A stretch of DNA of 64,000 nt from Pedobacter sp. PLR. GTDB taxonomy: Bacteria; Bacteroidota; Bacteroidia; Sphingobacteriales; Sphingobacteriaceae. The notes beneath the pieces were generated by a model. It did no database searches, was not told the origin of the DNA, and was given only the letters and a program-made list of their open reading frames with translations. Shown here piece after piece: positions 1-8,463 of this stretch (positions are counted from its first letter, which is position 1; the number at the start of each line of letters is the position of its first letter). The stretch is taken from positions 62,001 to 126,000 of the forward strand of contig NZ_JAPIVQ010000010.1 in assembly GCF_026239675.1 (NCBI RefSeq), written 5' to 3'. The translations under genes and the position numbers were made by a program.

Positions 1-67
1 TTAATCGCAGTTTCTTTTCTCCTTATAATGCGTAAGTTTGAGGAACACAAACCTGAAACTAAAAATC

Positions 68-2332
68 ATGAACACCAATACATGGGTCGCAGCCCTATCT
101 TTTGCAGCAACTTTATATTTAACACCACAAATTACCATTGCACAGGATTCTTTATTTATCATTCCAAAACCAAGAATTCAGATCGCCAAAACGGGACATT
201 ATATATATACTACCAAAACAGATGTTTTTGCCAGTGCCGGTTTTAAGGATGCGACAGCGCTACTCCATGAACATCCTTATCTGAAATTCGATCAGGTAAA
301 AACACTTAAAAACGCCAGACACCTGCCTAAACAAGGCCTCATGCTGGTAAAGGCTGCTAAAGACGACACCCTTGCTCAGGATGCCTACCGACTGGAAATC
401 AACAAAGACAGAATTGTGATTACGGCCCATCAGCCACAGGCGATATTGCATGGCATTTCAACACTACGTCAAATCGCTTATACGAGGAAAGATACCAAAT
501 CGCTACCGGCGGTATGGATCGAAGATCAACCGGCTTTTGGTTACCGGGGATTGATGCTGGATGTATCCCGTCACTTTTTACCCATAACTTTTCTAAAAAA
601 ATACATAGATCTTTTATCCTTATATAAGTTAAACACCTTCCACTGGCACCTTACTGATGGTGCAGGATGGCGATTAGAGATTAAAAAATACCCGGAACTG
701 ACTCAATTTGCAGCCTGGAGAACTGATGCCAGCTGGAAAAACTGGTGGAACAATGGCCGTAAATATTCGGAAATGGGAAGCTCAAATGCTTTTGGCGGCT
801 TCTACACTGCAGAACAGGCAAAAGAACTGATCAGCTATGCTGCTCAAAGAGGCATTACCGTGATTCCTGAAATTGAAATGCCTGCACATAGTGAAGAAGT
901 GCTGGCCGCCTACCCTAACCTATCTTGTTATGGCCTGCCTTATAAAAATTCAGAATTCTGTATCGGTAATGAAGATACCTTTACCTTTCTTCAAAACGTG
1001 CTGGACGAGGTACTAGAGATCTTCCCTTCTAAATACATCCACATTGGCGGCGATGAGGCCGATAAAACGGCATGGAAACAATGCCCGAAGTGCCAGAAAG
1101 TAATCAAAGACCATGACCTGAAAGATGAGCATGGGTTACAAAGCTACGCGATCAAAAGAATGGAGGCTTACCTAACCAGTAAAGGCAGGAAATTGATTGG
1201 CTGGGATGAGATTCTCGAAGGCGGACTAGCCCCGGATGCAACCGTAATGAGCTGGCGAGGGGAAAACGGAGGTATTGAAGCAGCCAATACCGGGCATGAT
1301 GTGATCATGACGCCGGGTTCACACCTTTACCTGGATTCGTATCAAACGAACCCAATCGGACAGCCTGAGGCCATTGGTGGTTATCTGCCCTTAAAAAAAG
1401 TATACAGTTATCAACCGGTTCCAGCGGAAATTGATCCTGCAAAGAAAAAACACGTATTAGGCGTTCAGGCCAATGTATGGGCAGAATATATGCCCACCTC
1501 CAATCAGGTTGATTATATGGTTTTTCCAAGAGCAATTGCACTTTCAGAAGTTGCCTGGACTCCGGTAGCCCACAAAAACTGGGATGATTTTCAGTCCCGT
1601 TTACAAAAGCACTACCGCCTGTTACAGCAGTTTAATGTAAATTATTATCCGCCATCCAGGGACCTGAGCATTCTCTCTGGTTACGATATGGCCAATAAAG
1701 TGGCACAGGTCACGATAAACTCTGAGCAATTTCAACCAGAAATCAGGTATACCCTGGATGGAAGCACGCCAACGGCTAGCTCACCTTTGTATAAAGAGGG
1801 AATTTCTTTGGCCCAAAGTGGAACAGTTAAGGCCATAATTTTCGAGAATCAGCTTCCGGCAGGAAAAATACAGGAGCTGGAAGTCGACCTGCATAAAGCA
1901 ATCGGTAAAAAAGTAACCTATAATAAAAAATACAGCACTAATTACCCTGCACAAAAAGAATTAACATTGGTAAACGGACAAAGCGGCGACCTTACTTATG
2001 GAGACGGACAATGGCAAGGTTTCCTTGGTGATCTGGATGTGACCATCGACCTGGAAAATCCACAAGCATTGCAACAATTGAAAATGAGGTATATGCAGTT
2101 AACCGGTCCCGGTGTATATATGCCGGCTTATGTTAAAGTGGAGTTTTCTACTGATGGAATCAATTTCAAAATGCTGCCACAGGTAGACAACGACGTCCCT
2201 TATACCGATGCTTCTTTAAGGTTTAAAACTTTCGTTTTTGACCTCAAAGGGAATACCGCGCGTTACCTGAGGATTACCGCAAAAAACGAGAAAAAAGGGT
2301 TCATGTTTAGTGATGAGATAGTCGTTTATTAG
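68..2332 (+). CDS. GH20 beta-N-acetylhexosaminidase, exported
   Basis: A 754-residue beta-N-acetylhexosaminidase that releases terminal GlcNAc or GalNAc from glycans such as chitin oligosaccharides. The ATG at 68 is preferred over the in-frame ATG at 38 because it puts a signal peptide (TWVAALSFAATLYL, cleavage near IAQ-D) at the N terminus. Order of domains: GH20b-like N-terminal domain (about 30-140), GH20 barrel (about 150-510) with FHWHLTDGAGWR and the catalytic Asp-Glu pair in HIGGDEAD (D329-E330), then a chitobiase-type C-terminal segment (YTLDGSTPT) and a discoidin-like end domain. Family polarity is retaining, substrate-assisted catalysis. It stands alone and is followed by its own terminator. 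Periplasmic or surface location is inferred. The family call is very secure; the exact substrate is not. Confidence 0.96.
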   Translation: MNTNTWVAALSFAATLYLTPQITIAQDSLFIIPKPRIQIAKTGHYIYTTKTDVFASAGFKDATALLHEHPYLKFDQVKTLKNARHLPKQGLMLVKAAKDDTLAQDAYRLEINKDRIVITAHQPQAILHGISTLRQIAYTRKDTKSLPAVWIEDQPAFGYRGLMLDVSRHFLPITFLKKYIDLLSLYKLNTFHWHLTDGAGWRLEIKKYPELTQFAAWRTDASWKNWWNNGRKYSEMGSSNAFGGFYTAEQAKELISYAAQRGITVIPEIEMPAHSEEVLAAYPNLSCYGLPYKNSEFCIGNEDTFTFLQNVLDEVLEIFPSKYIHIGGDEADKTAWKQCPKCQKVIKDHDLKDEHGLQSYAIKRMEAYLTSKGRKLIGWDEILEGGLAPDATVMSWRGENGGIEAANTGHDVIMTPGSHLYLDSYQTNPIGQPEAIGGYLPLKKVYSYQPVPAEIDPAKKKHVLGVQANVWAEYMPTSNQVDYMVFPRAIALSEVAWTPVAHKNWDDFQSRLQKHYRLLQQFNVNYYPPSRDLSILSGYDMANKVAQVTINSEQFQPEIRYTLDGSTPTASSPLYKEGISLAQSGTVKAIIFENQLPAGKIQELEVDLHKAIGKKVTYNKKYSTNYPAQKELTLVNGQSGDLTYGDGQWQGFLGDLDVTIDLENPQALQQLKMRYMQLTGPGVYMPAYVKVEFSTDGINFKMLPQVDNDVPYTDASLRFKTFVFDLKGNTARYLRITAKNEKKGFMFSDEIVVY

Positions 2333-2354
2333 CAATTAGCTCGTTTGTGATGTG

Positions 2355-2385
2355 ACGCCGGTCATTTTACTTCCGGCGTTATTTC
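2355..2385 (+). terminator. Rho-independent terminator after GH20 gene
   Basis: ACGCCGG (2355-2361) and CCGGCGT (2373-2379) form a perfect 7-bp GC-rich stem with an 11-nt loop, followed by TTATTTC. It lies 22 bp after the GH20 stop and before the next gene. Confidence 0.75.
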
Positions 2386-2412
2386 AGTTATTTTGCATTA
2401 AGAACAGGTTTT

Positions 2413-3684
2413 ATGAATGTAGGAATCATCGGTCTGGGCGATATGGGTAAAATGTATGCCAAAGGCTTTGCCAGGGCAGGTTATACCGTTTATGGCTCAG
2501 ATCTCCCGGCAAGACGGGCACAGCTGGAAGAAGAATTGAGCCCTTTGGGCATATCCATCCTCTATGATGGTAAAGAAGTATCGCGCATTTGCGATGTGAT
2601 CTTTTATGCCGTAGAATCTGAACGTATTGAAGAAGTTTTGGAACGTTATGGCAGCTCCACCAAATATGGGGCTATTGTAGGCGGGCAAACTTCCGTGAAG
2701 CATCCTGAAATTATGGCTTTTGAAAAACACCTGCCAAAGGATGTGCACATCATTACCTGCCACTCTCTTCATGGCCCCGGTTTTGATCCTGCGGGTCAGA
2801 CCATGATCGTGATCCCACATAGAACAAATGCGGAAGCTTATCAGCGCATGACAGATCTTCTCTCCTGTCTGGGCTCTGAAATGGTCGAAATGAAGGATTA
2901 TAAAGACCACGACCGCATTGTTGCCGATACACAGGCCGCAACTCATGTGGGCTTTGAAAGTATGGGCACCGCCTGGGCCTCCGCTGGTTTCTTCCCATGG
3001 GAAAACGCCTCCTACCTGGGTGGGATAGACAATGTGAAAATCCTGACTACTTTGAGGATTTTCAGTTATAAAGCACATATTTATGCGGGTCTGGCCATAT
3101 TAAACCCCTTTGCCCGCCAGCAGGTAAAGCGCTATGCCCAGTCAGAATCTGAACTTTTCAAGATGATGATCATGGAAGAAGAGCAAGCCTTCAGAACCCG
3201 CCTTTATAAAGTACGGGATTTCGTTTTCAATGAGCGCAGGAAGCCTTTATTACTGGACGATCAGATTATGCAGGAATTTTCTCTGTCTGCCAGTCCAGGC
3301 GTTAGAAAAGCAAATTCCCACCTGAGTTTATTGAGCATGGCGGATTCCTGGTATCACTTACAAACCAATCCTTACGACAACCTGATTTGTCAGACGCCTC
3401 CCTTCCGTTTGCGACTGGGGATTGTGGAATACCTGTTTCGCAATGAAGAGCTGCTGGAAGAATCTATCACAGCAGCCTTGTTCGACAAAAGTATCCGCGC
3501 CGACGACCTTGAGTTTCATTCCGCAGTACGGGAATGGACTTCAATTATTGGCTATGGGGATATGGAGGGCTATAAACAACATTTCGATCAAACAAAACTG
3601 TTCTTCAAAGACCGGTTAGCACAGGGACGCGAACAAAGCTCTGCAATGATCAAAAGGTTGTCAGACCAGACTTATCTGCCTTAA
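2413..3684 (+). CDS. Prephenate dehydrogenase, fungal Tyr1-like type
   Basis: A 423-residue NAD(P)-dependent enzyme that should convert prephenate to 4-hydroxyphenylpyruvate in tyrosine synthesis. The N terminus has a Rossmann motif (GIIGLGDMG, residues 4-12). The body matches, along its whole length as I recall it, the yeast Tyr1 NADP+ prephenate dehydrogenase: IVGGQTS, PEI.AFEKHLPKD, HSLHGP, DTQAATH, MGTAWA, HIYAGLAI.NP, NSHLSLL, DSWYHL..NPYD and DDLEFHSAVREW have direct counterparts. This is not the usual bacterial TyrA layout, which lacks the long C-terminal part. No aro genes are adjacent. The stop overlaps the convergent ribB gene by 4 bp. Cofactor choice (NADP+) is inferred from the family. 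Confidence 0.85.
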   Translation: MNVGIIGLGDMGKMYAKGFARAGYTVYGSDLPARRAQLEEELSPLGISILYDGKEVSRICDVIFYAVESERIEEVLERYGSSTKYGAIVGGQTSVKHPEIMAFEKHLPKDVHIITCHSLHGPGFDPAGQTMIVIPHRTNAEAYQRMTDLLSCLGSEMVEMKDYKDHDRIVADTQAATHVGFESMGTAWASAGFFPWENASYLGGIDNVKILTTLRIFSYKAHIYAGLAILNPFARQQVKRYAQSESELFKMMIMEEEQAFRTRLYKVRDFVFNERRKPLLLDDQIMQEFSLSASPGVRKANSHLSLLSMADSWYHLQTNPYDNLICQTPPFRLRLGIVEYLFRNEELLEESITAALFDKSIRADDLEFHSAVREWTSIIGYGDMEGYKQHFDQTKLFFKDRLAQGREQSSAMIKRLSDQTYLP

Positions 3685-4301
3685 TTAGTTTTGCGGAGGT
3701 AAATGATCAGGTCTTCAATAGAAATGATTTTCAACTGATGTTTTGCGGCAATCCTGATTAAATCGGGTAAGCGGGCCATTTCGCCATCTTCCTTCAGGAT
3801 TTCTACCAATACGCCGGCAGATGACATCCCTGCCAGGCGTGCCAGGTCTACGGTTGCTTCCGTATGGCCAGGTCTGGCCAATACACCACCTTCATGAGCG
3901 CGCAATGGAAAGATATGGCCAGGTTTACCAAGATCAAAGGCTTTGGTTTCCCGATTTATTAAGGAGCGGATAGTTTTTGAACGGTCGGAAGCTGAAATCC
4001 CGGTGCTACAGCCACTACCGAGTAAATCTACTGAGACAGTGAAACTGGTTTCATAAGCCGCAGTATTCTGTTGTACCATTTGATGGAGTTGAAGTTCTTC
4101 ACACCGCTGAGCCGTTAGTGGCGCACAAACCAGCCCTCTGCCATGCGTAATCATAAAATTGATGACTTCCGGACTTGCAGCTTCAGCTGTAGTGATAAAA
4201 TCACCTTCATTTTCCCGGTTTTCATTGTCTACCACAATAATGACTTTCCCATTTTTTAAGGCTTCAATCGCCTCAGGAATGGTGTTCAGTTTAATTTGCA
4301 T
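3681..4301 (-). CDS. ribB: 3,4-dihydroxy-2-butanone 4-phosphate synthase
   Basis: A 206-residue riboflavin-pathway enzyme that converts ribulose 5-phosphate to 3,4-dihydroxy-2-butanone 4-phosphate and formate. Diagnostic motifs are present: the acidic metal and substrate loop DNENRENEGDF (about 26-36), ITHGRGLVCAPL, and the RAHEGGVLARPGHTEA segment with the histidine and glutamate of the active site. Length matches stand-alone RibB of E. coli; there is no fused GTP cyclohydrolase II domain. No FMN riboswitch-like structure is evident in the 96 bp upstream. The gene is convergent with the prephenate dehydrogenase gene and lies downstream of an AraC regulator on the same strand. Confidence 0.96.
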   Translation of the reverse strand: MQIKLNTIPEAIEALKNGKVIIVVDNENRENEGDFITTAEAASPEVINFMITHGRGLVCAPLTAQRCEELQLHQMVQQNTAAYETSFTVSVDLLGSGCSTGISASDRSKTIRSLINRETKAFDLGKPGHIFPLRAHEGGVLARPGHTEATVDLARLAGMSSAGVLVEILKEDGEMARLPDLIRIAAKHQLKIISIEDLIIYLRKTN

Positions 4302-4397
4302 GTTATCTTATCGCTTAAATTTCCAAACTGCAAAGTTATCTGGAATGGATTTTTAATTTTAGGATAAAGCAGGGCTTTATTGGTACTTTAAATGAAA

Positions 4398-5261
4398 CTA
4401 GTCAATTTTCATTTTGCGAAAGGTAGCCGGGCTCATTCCCTCCTGCTTTTTAAACTGTCTGGAGAAATACGAGAAATCAGCAAACCCAAGCTCGGCAGCG
4501 ATTTGTCCAACTGTTAAATGGCCATGAATCAGCATTCTTTTGGCTTCCAGTAATAACCTTTCCCTGATGGTCTCTCCTGCCGTTTTACCTGTAATCGCTT
4601 TTACCACTTCATTGAGGTGTGCAGGTGTCATAAACAAAGCTTCTGCAAAAAAGGAAAGCCTCGTTTCTTGTTTAAAATGATTTTCCACCAGCTTTTTGAA
4701 CTTTTTAACCGTCATGACCTGGAGGTTGTCTTGTCGGAAGGCCGGTACTTCGGCTACCATTCTTTTCACCTGGAAGAGAAAGGCCAAAAGCAAATGCCTG
4801 ATGATATTTACAGAGCGATCCGTTCTGCCGGTTTCTGCATGCAGCATGTTTAAGGAAGCAAGAAGTCCATCCCGTTCTTTTAGAGGTAAGCTTAAAGCAG
4901 GATTCTCATAAGTATTCTCCATGAACGACAATTGCGCAGGCATATCTGGAGGTCTGTCCCCAAGCGCCAGAAATTGTGCCGTAAACATAATGCTATATCC
5001 TCTTAGTTCTTCGGCTTTCTCCAACTCATGAATTTGTCCGGGCGCAATAAAAAAGATAGAGTCCAGCGATAACTCAAAAGAATGTTGGTCTATGGTATGC
5101 ATGGAAGGCCCCTTTTCCAACCATAAAATCTCATAAAAATTGTGTTTATGAGGCCATACCATATTTGCCGGCCGGCCAATATTTTCAAATCTATCCATGA
5201 CGAACTGACCTCGAATGGCGCAGGGAGAACTGAAATCTTCAAGCTGATAACTCACAATCAT
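4398..5261 (-). CDS. AraC-family transcriptional regulator
   Basis: A 287-residue regulator with an N-terminal cupin-like sensing domain (about 25-110; HKHNFYEILWLEKG) and a C-terminal double helix-turn-helix of the AraC type (about 185-285; VGQIAAELGFADFSYFSRQFKK..G.SPATFRK). Ligand unknown. It starts 11 bp after the stop of the ASCH-like gene on the same strand, so the two are probably one transcript. It may control that gene or ribB downstream, but nothing in the sequence shows the target. Confidence 0.92.
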   Translation of the reverse strand: MIVSYQLEDFSSPCAIRGQFVMDRFENIGRPANMVWPHKHNFYEILWLEKGPSMHTIDQHSFELSLDSIFFIAPGQIHELEKAEELRGYSIMFTAQFLALGDRPPDMPAQLSFMENTYENPALSLPLKERDGLLASLNMLHAETGRTDRSVNIIRHLLLAFLFQVKRMVAEVPAFRQDNLQVMTVKKFKKLVENHFKQETRLSFFAEALFMTPAHLNEVVKAITGKTAGETIRERLLLEAKRMLIHGHLTVGQIAAELGFADFSYFSRQFKKQEGMSPATFRKMKID

Positions 5262-5272
5262 ATAATAAAAGG

Positions 5273-5770
5273 CTAATATTTAAAGGCAGTCCAATGAATC
5301 AGTTTTCCCTTAAAATCGCCATTAAAATAGGCATACAACGCTTCAATATCCTGAAAACCATCATTTACTGCAAATTGATGAAGTTCTGCCGTAGGTAAAA
5401 GCCGACCATCAATGCTAGCCTGAACCGGCCTGTTTTCTACTTTACTTATTGAAATGGTCTGGATATGCTGACAAGACAAAACAGGTGCAAACTGAAACTC
5501 TCCGGGAGTATCCTTATCAATTACCATCATAATTTCCATGCCCTGACGCCATAAATTATCGGCATCTTTACGGATGGTATGTATTTTTGGCTCCAGAAAT
5601 TCAGTGTATTGATCACCATCCCAACTGCGGTTAAATTTCTCCAGATGGCGCTGTAAATATTGGTAATAGTCCTTTTCTAAATGCGCTGAAAGGTTTGTTA
5701 ATCCCTTCCAGATCTTTTCAATAAAGTAATTAGGCTGGTCATCAATGACCGTTCCGAATGATAATTTCAT
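5273..5770 (-). CDS. ASCH/PUA-like domain protein
   Basis: A 165-residue cytoplasmic protein with no signal peptide. The motifs PKIHTIRKDADNLW, SCQHIQTI, a short IDGRLL strand, NDGFQDIEALYAYF and a C-terminal KLIHWTAFKY match a recurring small family in Bacteroidota that I place in the ASCH/PUA-like fold, which in other members contacts RNA or nucleic acid bases. It is first in a probable two-gene transcript with the AraC regulator. The function is unknown; the fold assignment is my pattern recognition and should be checked with a profile search. Confidence 0.6.
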   Translation of the reverse strand: MKLSFGTVIDDQPNYFIEKIWKGLTNLSAHLEKDYYQYLQRHLEKFNRSWDGDQYTEFLEPKIHTIRKDADNLWRQGMEIMMVIDKDTPGEFQFAPVLSCQHIQTISISKVENRPVQASIDGRLLPTAELHQFAVNDGFQDIEALYAYFNGDFKGKLIHWTAFKY

Positions 5771-5969
5771 TTAAATATAATTTCTCTGCAACCACCAAAG
5801 GTAGTAAGATATTTTGCGAAGCCCATTATGGGGGCCTTAAACCTTCAAATGAGTCCTGTCATCTGACCTGATCACCCCAGTCAGGAGGCGCTAACCCATT
5901 AAGGGCTAATAGTTTTAAAAAACCAAACCAGAGATAATTTGTTACCTTATTACATTTAAATCCTACAAG

Positions 5970-6551
5970 ATGAAAAAATTATGCTTAACAATTAGTTTAA
6001 GTATCGGCATGCTTTATGGAGCCAATGCTCAGATACAAAAAGGGAATGTGATGATGGGTGCCAACATATCCAACATCCAGTTTGGCTTAGATAAGCCCAA
6101 CGTATTCAGTTTAAATATCAATCCTAAAGCCGCCTGGTTTGTACAGGATGGTTTGGCACTGGGTGGCGATGTTAATTTTGGACTTGCCACTGCAAAAGGT
6201 GCAGGAACCAGTATTTCTTATGGCATTGGGGCTTTAGGAAGGTACTATGGCATGACAGGTGCCGATGAAGTGGTTAAAAACTCCAGATTTTTTGGAGAGG
6301 CTACTGTAGGGATCAACGGAATTAATCCGGCAGGATCAGGAGGTTCTACCAATGGTCTTGGATTTAGTTTCGGTCCTGGTTTTACCTATTTCGTGACCCG
6401 CTCCATCGGATTAGAAGCACTGCTGAAATACAATGGAATTGTGGGCTTTGGAAGCAGTGCCTATAGCCATACCCTGAGTCTTGGCGTAGGTTTCCAAATT
6501 TATCTTCCTGGTCAAAGCACAGCTAAAAAGGTGGAAAAAGATATGAACTAA
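5970..6551 (+). CDS. Outer-membrane beta-barrel protein
   Basis: A 193-residue exported protein. Signal peptide MKKLCLTISLSIGMLYGANA with cleavage before Q. The rest alternates short amphipathic strands and glycine-rich turns (NPKAAWFVQDGLALGGDV, FFGEATVGING, GLGFSFGPGFTYFV, LSLGVGFQIYL), typical of small eight-stranded barrels of the OmpW/porin-family type. A charged tail (AKKVEKDMN) follows the last strand. It is monocistronic with a strong terminator. The specific role is unknown. Confidence 0.75.
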   Translation: MKKLCLTISLSIGMLYGANAQIQKGNVMMGANISNIQFGLDKPNVFSLNINPKAAWFVQDGLALGGDVNFGLATAKGAGTSISYGIGALGRYYGMTGADEVVKNSRFFGEATVGINGINPAGSGGSTNGLGFSFGPGFTYFVTRSIGLEALLKYNGIVGFGSSAYSHTLSLGVGFQIYLPGQSTAKKVEKDMN

Positions 6552-6911
6552 ACGCTACTTTTTTTAATTATTCATTGCGACAAGAGGTTGTATCATCTGT
6601 AAAAGAAGGGCAACCTCTTTTTTTATCCTGTTATACCCCGACTTAGCATCGGTTTTAACACGGACCTTTACCCTGTAGCACAGGACATCGCGCAAAAATG
6701 AATCTTTACATTTGTGATTTTTAAGCGGATATTATGAGGAGGTTGCTAGGGCTTTAGTTGGTTAAATTGCCTTTCAAGGCAGAATTAACACTGTTTTAAT
6801 CCACTAAATTGTTAGTAGAAAATATAACTTCATCACAGAATAACCCTAAATTACCTCACTGTTAATCAGTATCTTAGTTTCTGTTAACTCAGACAAATTA
6901 ACCTCTTAATC
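6552..6911. other. Intergenic region without a gene
   Basis: 360 bp between the beta-barrel gene and the DUF6266 gene. It contains the terminator at 6592-6625; the remainder is AT-rich with only very short reading frames and no recognisable RNA gene. It presumably includes the DUF6266 promoter, but I see no convincing -33/-7 pair. Confidence 0.5.
6592..6625 (+). terminator. Rho-independent terminator
   Basis: AAGAGGTTG (6592-6600) pairs perfectly with CAACCTCTT (6611-6619), followed by a run of T. It lies about 40 bp after the stop of the beta-barrel gene. Confidence 0.85.
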
Positions 6912-7736
6912 ATGGCAAAATGTACTATAGGCCCTTTTGGGCCCCTTTCTGGAAAAATAGGAAATATGGTTTTTTATATGTTAAATGGACAACTGATCTG
7001 CCGCCTGGTTGGTAAACAGGGAAAACCGAGTATAAAACAACTGAGCAATCGCCAGGCGATGACGGTAACCATGGAATTGCTGAAACCTCTGAAGGAATTT
7101 ATCAATACCAGTTTTAGGCTGGAGGCAGAAGGAACACTTAAAAACCCGCATAATCTGGCTACTTCTTATAATAAAAAACAGGCTTTGACCGGCGAATATC
7201 CTAATATAAAGATTGATTATGACAAAGTGACCCTGAGTTCCGGATCACTGGAAGTGGCCAGGGATCTGAAAATCAGTAAAGGAGAAGATGGCCTCAATTT
7301 AAGCTGGGATACCGGTATTTCCAATAATGCTTCCAGTGATGACATCCTGATGGTAGCGATCAGTCACCCAACGAAAAAACAAGCAAGTACCTTCCTGAAT
7401 GCGGCAAAAAGAGCAGATGGAACCTGTTTTATCCCTTTAAAATCATGGAAGATGACCGCGCAGATGGAAGTTTATATATGCTTTAGATCTTCAAATGAAA
7501 AACTAATCTCCGACAGTATTTATGTGGGAAACCTAAACGGTGTAGCGGAAAGCGAGGCTGAAAAAGCAAAGTACAAGGACACTAAAGCCCGTTATGACCT
7601 GGTAGCTGCTGATTATGAGCAGAAAAAAATGGATTACGCGGAAGGAGTCATCAAAGCCAAACCTTTCCGGCACCTGGAAAAAGAATACCTGGTTTTGAAG
7701 GAAAAACTGGCACACCTGCCGGGGAAACCCTCCTAA
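6912..7736 (+). CDS. DUF6266 family protein
   Basis: A 274-residue protein with no signal peptide. The start MAKCTIGPFGPLSGKIGN with a following VFYMLNGQ and the SIKQLSNRQAMT segment are characteristic of DUF6266, a family common and often multicopy in Pedobacter and relatives. The C-terminal 60 residues are strongly charged and likely helical or coiled coil (LVAADYEQKKMDYAEG...LEKEYLVLKEKLAHL). The biological role is unknown; the N-terminal GP-rich segment resembles phage-structural or surface-associated repeats, but no phage genes are nearby. It is alone on its transcript. Confidence 0.7.
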   Translation: MAKCTIGPFGPLSGKIGNMVFYMLNGQLICRLVGKQGKPSIKQLSNRQAMTVTMELLKPLKEFINTSFRLEAEGTLKNPHNLATSYNKKQALTGEYPNIKIDYDKVTLSSGSLEVARDLKISKGEDGLNLSWDTGISNNASSDDILMVAISHPTKKQASTFLNAAKRADGTCFIPLKSWKMTAQMEVYICFRSSNEKLISDSIYVGNLNGVAESEAEKAKYKDTKARYDLVAADYEQKKMDYAEGVIKAKPFRHLEKEYLVLKEKLAHLPGKPS

Positions 7737-7781
7737 AACAGGGATTTTAAACGAATTTTAGTCCTGACCTGATTAAATCCC

Positions 7782-7794
7782 CCACAAACTGTGG
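7782..7794. promoter_or_regulatory. Palindrome CCACA-N3-TGTGG, copy 1
   Basis: Perfect dyad CCACA AAC TGTGG, exactly 154 bp before the start codon at 7936. The same dyad sits exactly 154 bp before the paralogous gene at 9865. A candidate operator; the regulator is unknown. Confidence 0.5.
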
Positions 7795-7935
7795 AATAAT
7801 GCTACACTCTAAAAGCGCAGCAAAAACGTTAACCTATTGTATTTCAGTGCAGTAATAAATTAATTCATTTGCGGCACCATTATTAAACATACCCTAAACG
7901 TAATTAATTAGAATATTAACTGAAACACAAGAGAT

Positions 7936-8250
7936 ATGAAAAAGATCATTTTATCAGCAGCATTTTTAGCTTTCGCAGGATTAACAGCAGCAAACGCAAC
8001 AGAAGTAAAATCACCTTTAGCAATTACAGTTAAACAAGATAGTACCACTAAAGTACCTGTAGAATTGGCTGACCTGCCAGAGCCAGTGAAAGCAACATTA
8101 CAAACAGAACCTGTAAAACAGTGGACACCAACAGCAGCATTTTTAGTGACAAATGCAGACAAAACCACCTATTATCACATTGATATTAAAAAAGGTGATG
8201 AAACAGCTGCAGTGAAATTAGGCGCAGACGGTAAACCCGTTACACAATAA
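7936..8250 (+). CDS. Small exported PepSY-like protein, paralog 1
   Basis: A 104-residue secreted protein. The signal peptide MKKIILSAAFLAFAGLTAAN is cleaved near NAT-E; the mature part is about 80 residues. The mature region (LPEPVKATL, then WTPTAAFLV, YYHIDIKKG, VKLGADGKPV) follows the helix-plus-strands pattern of single PepSY-like domains (beta-lactamase-inhibitor-like family), an inference from pattern only. Its closest visible relative is the gene at 9865, with near-identical signal peptide DNA and the shared block VTNADKTTYY. It is monocistronic, with a terminator at 8318. Likely periplasmic; role unknown. Confidence 0.75.
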   Translation: MKKIILSAAFLAFAGLTAANATEVKSPLAITVKQDSTTKVPVELADLPEPVKATLQTEPVKQWTPTAAFLVTNADKTTYYHIDIKKGDETAAVKLGADGKPVTQ

Positions 8251-8317
8251 GACCTTGGTGGTAAATCATCATACCACCGGTTTGAATAATAATTGAAGCA
8301 GTATTTTTACAGGAAGA

Positions 8318-8339
8318 AGCCGGAGCAATCCGGCTTTTT
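8318..8339 (+). terminator. Rho-independent terminator
   Basis: AGCCGGA (8318-8324), GCAA loop, TCCGGCT (8329-8335) followed by TTTTC. It ends the transcript of the first PepSY-like gene. Confidence 0.9.
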
Positions 8340-8417
8340 CTTGTCTTCATTTTTTTAACGACCACCGGGACTTACATTGTTTCCTCCCTGCTTTCCCTAA
8401 TCTGTTCCCTTTTATGA

Positions 8418-8425
8418 TATATTTG
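8418..8425 (+). promoter_or_regulatory. Candidate -7 element (TATATTTG)
   Basis: Perfect match to the Bacteroidota -7 consensus TAnnTTTG, 38 bp before the Crp/Fnr start codon. No good TTTG -33 box lies 19-21 bp upstream, so confidence is limited. Confidence 0.35.
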
Positions 8426-8463
8426 AAGATCAAACACTCAGGGAAAGCTTAGATACAAGACAG

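Noticed and set aside
2497..3078. Minus-strand frame of 193 codons inside the prephenate dehydrogenase gene
   Set aside because: It is antisense to a well supported gene, with unlikely composition (many His, Cys and Phe).
6912..7736. DUF6266 gene considered as prophage remnant
   Set aside because: No phage, integrase or attachment signals nearby; the family is chromosomal and multicopy in Pedobacter.
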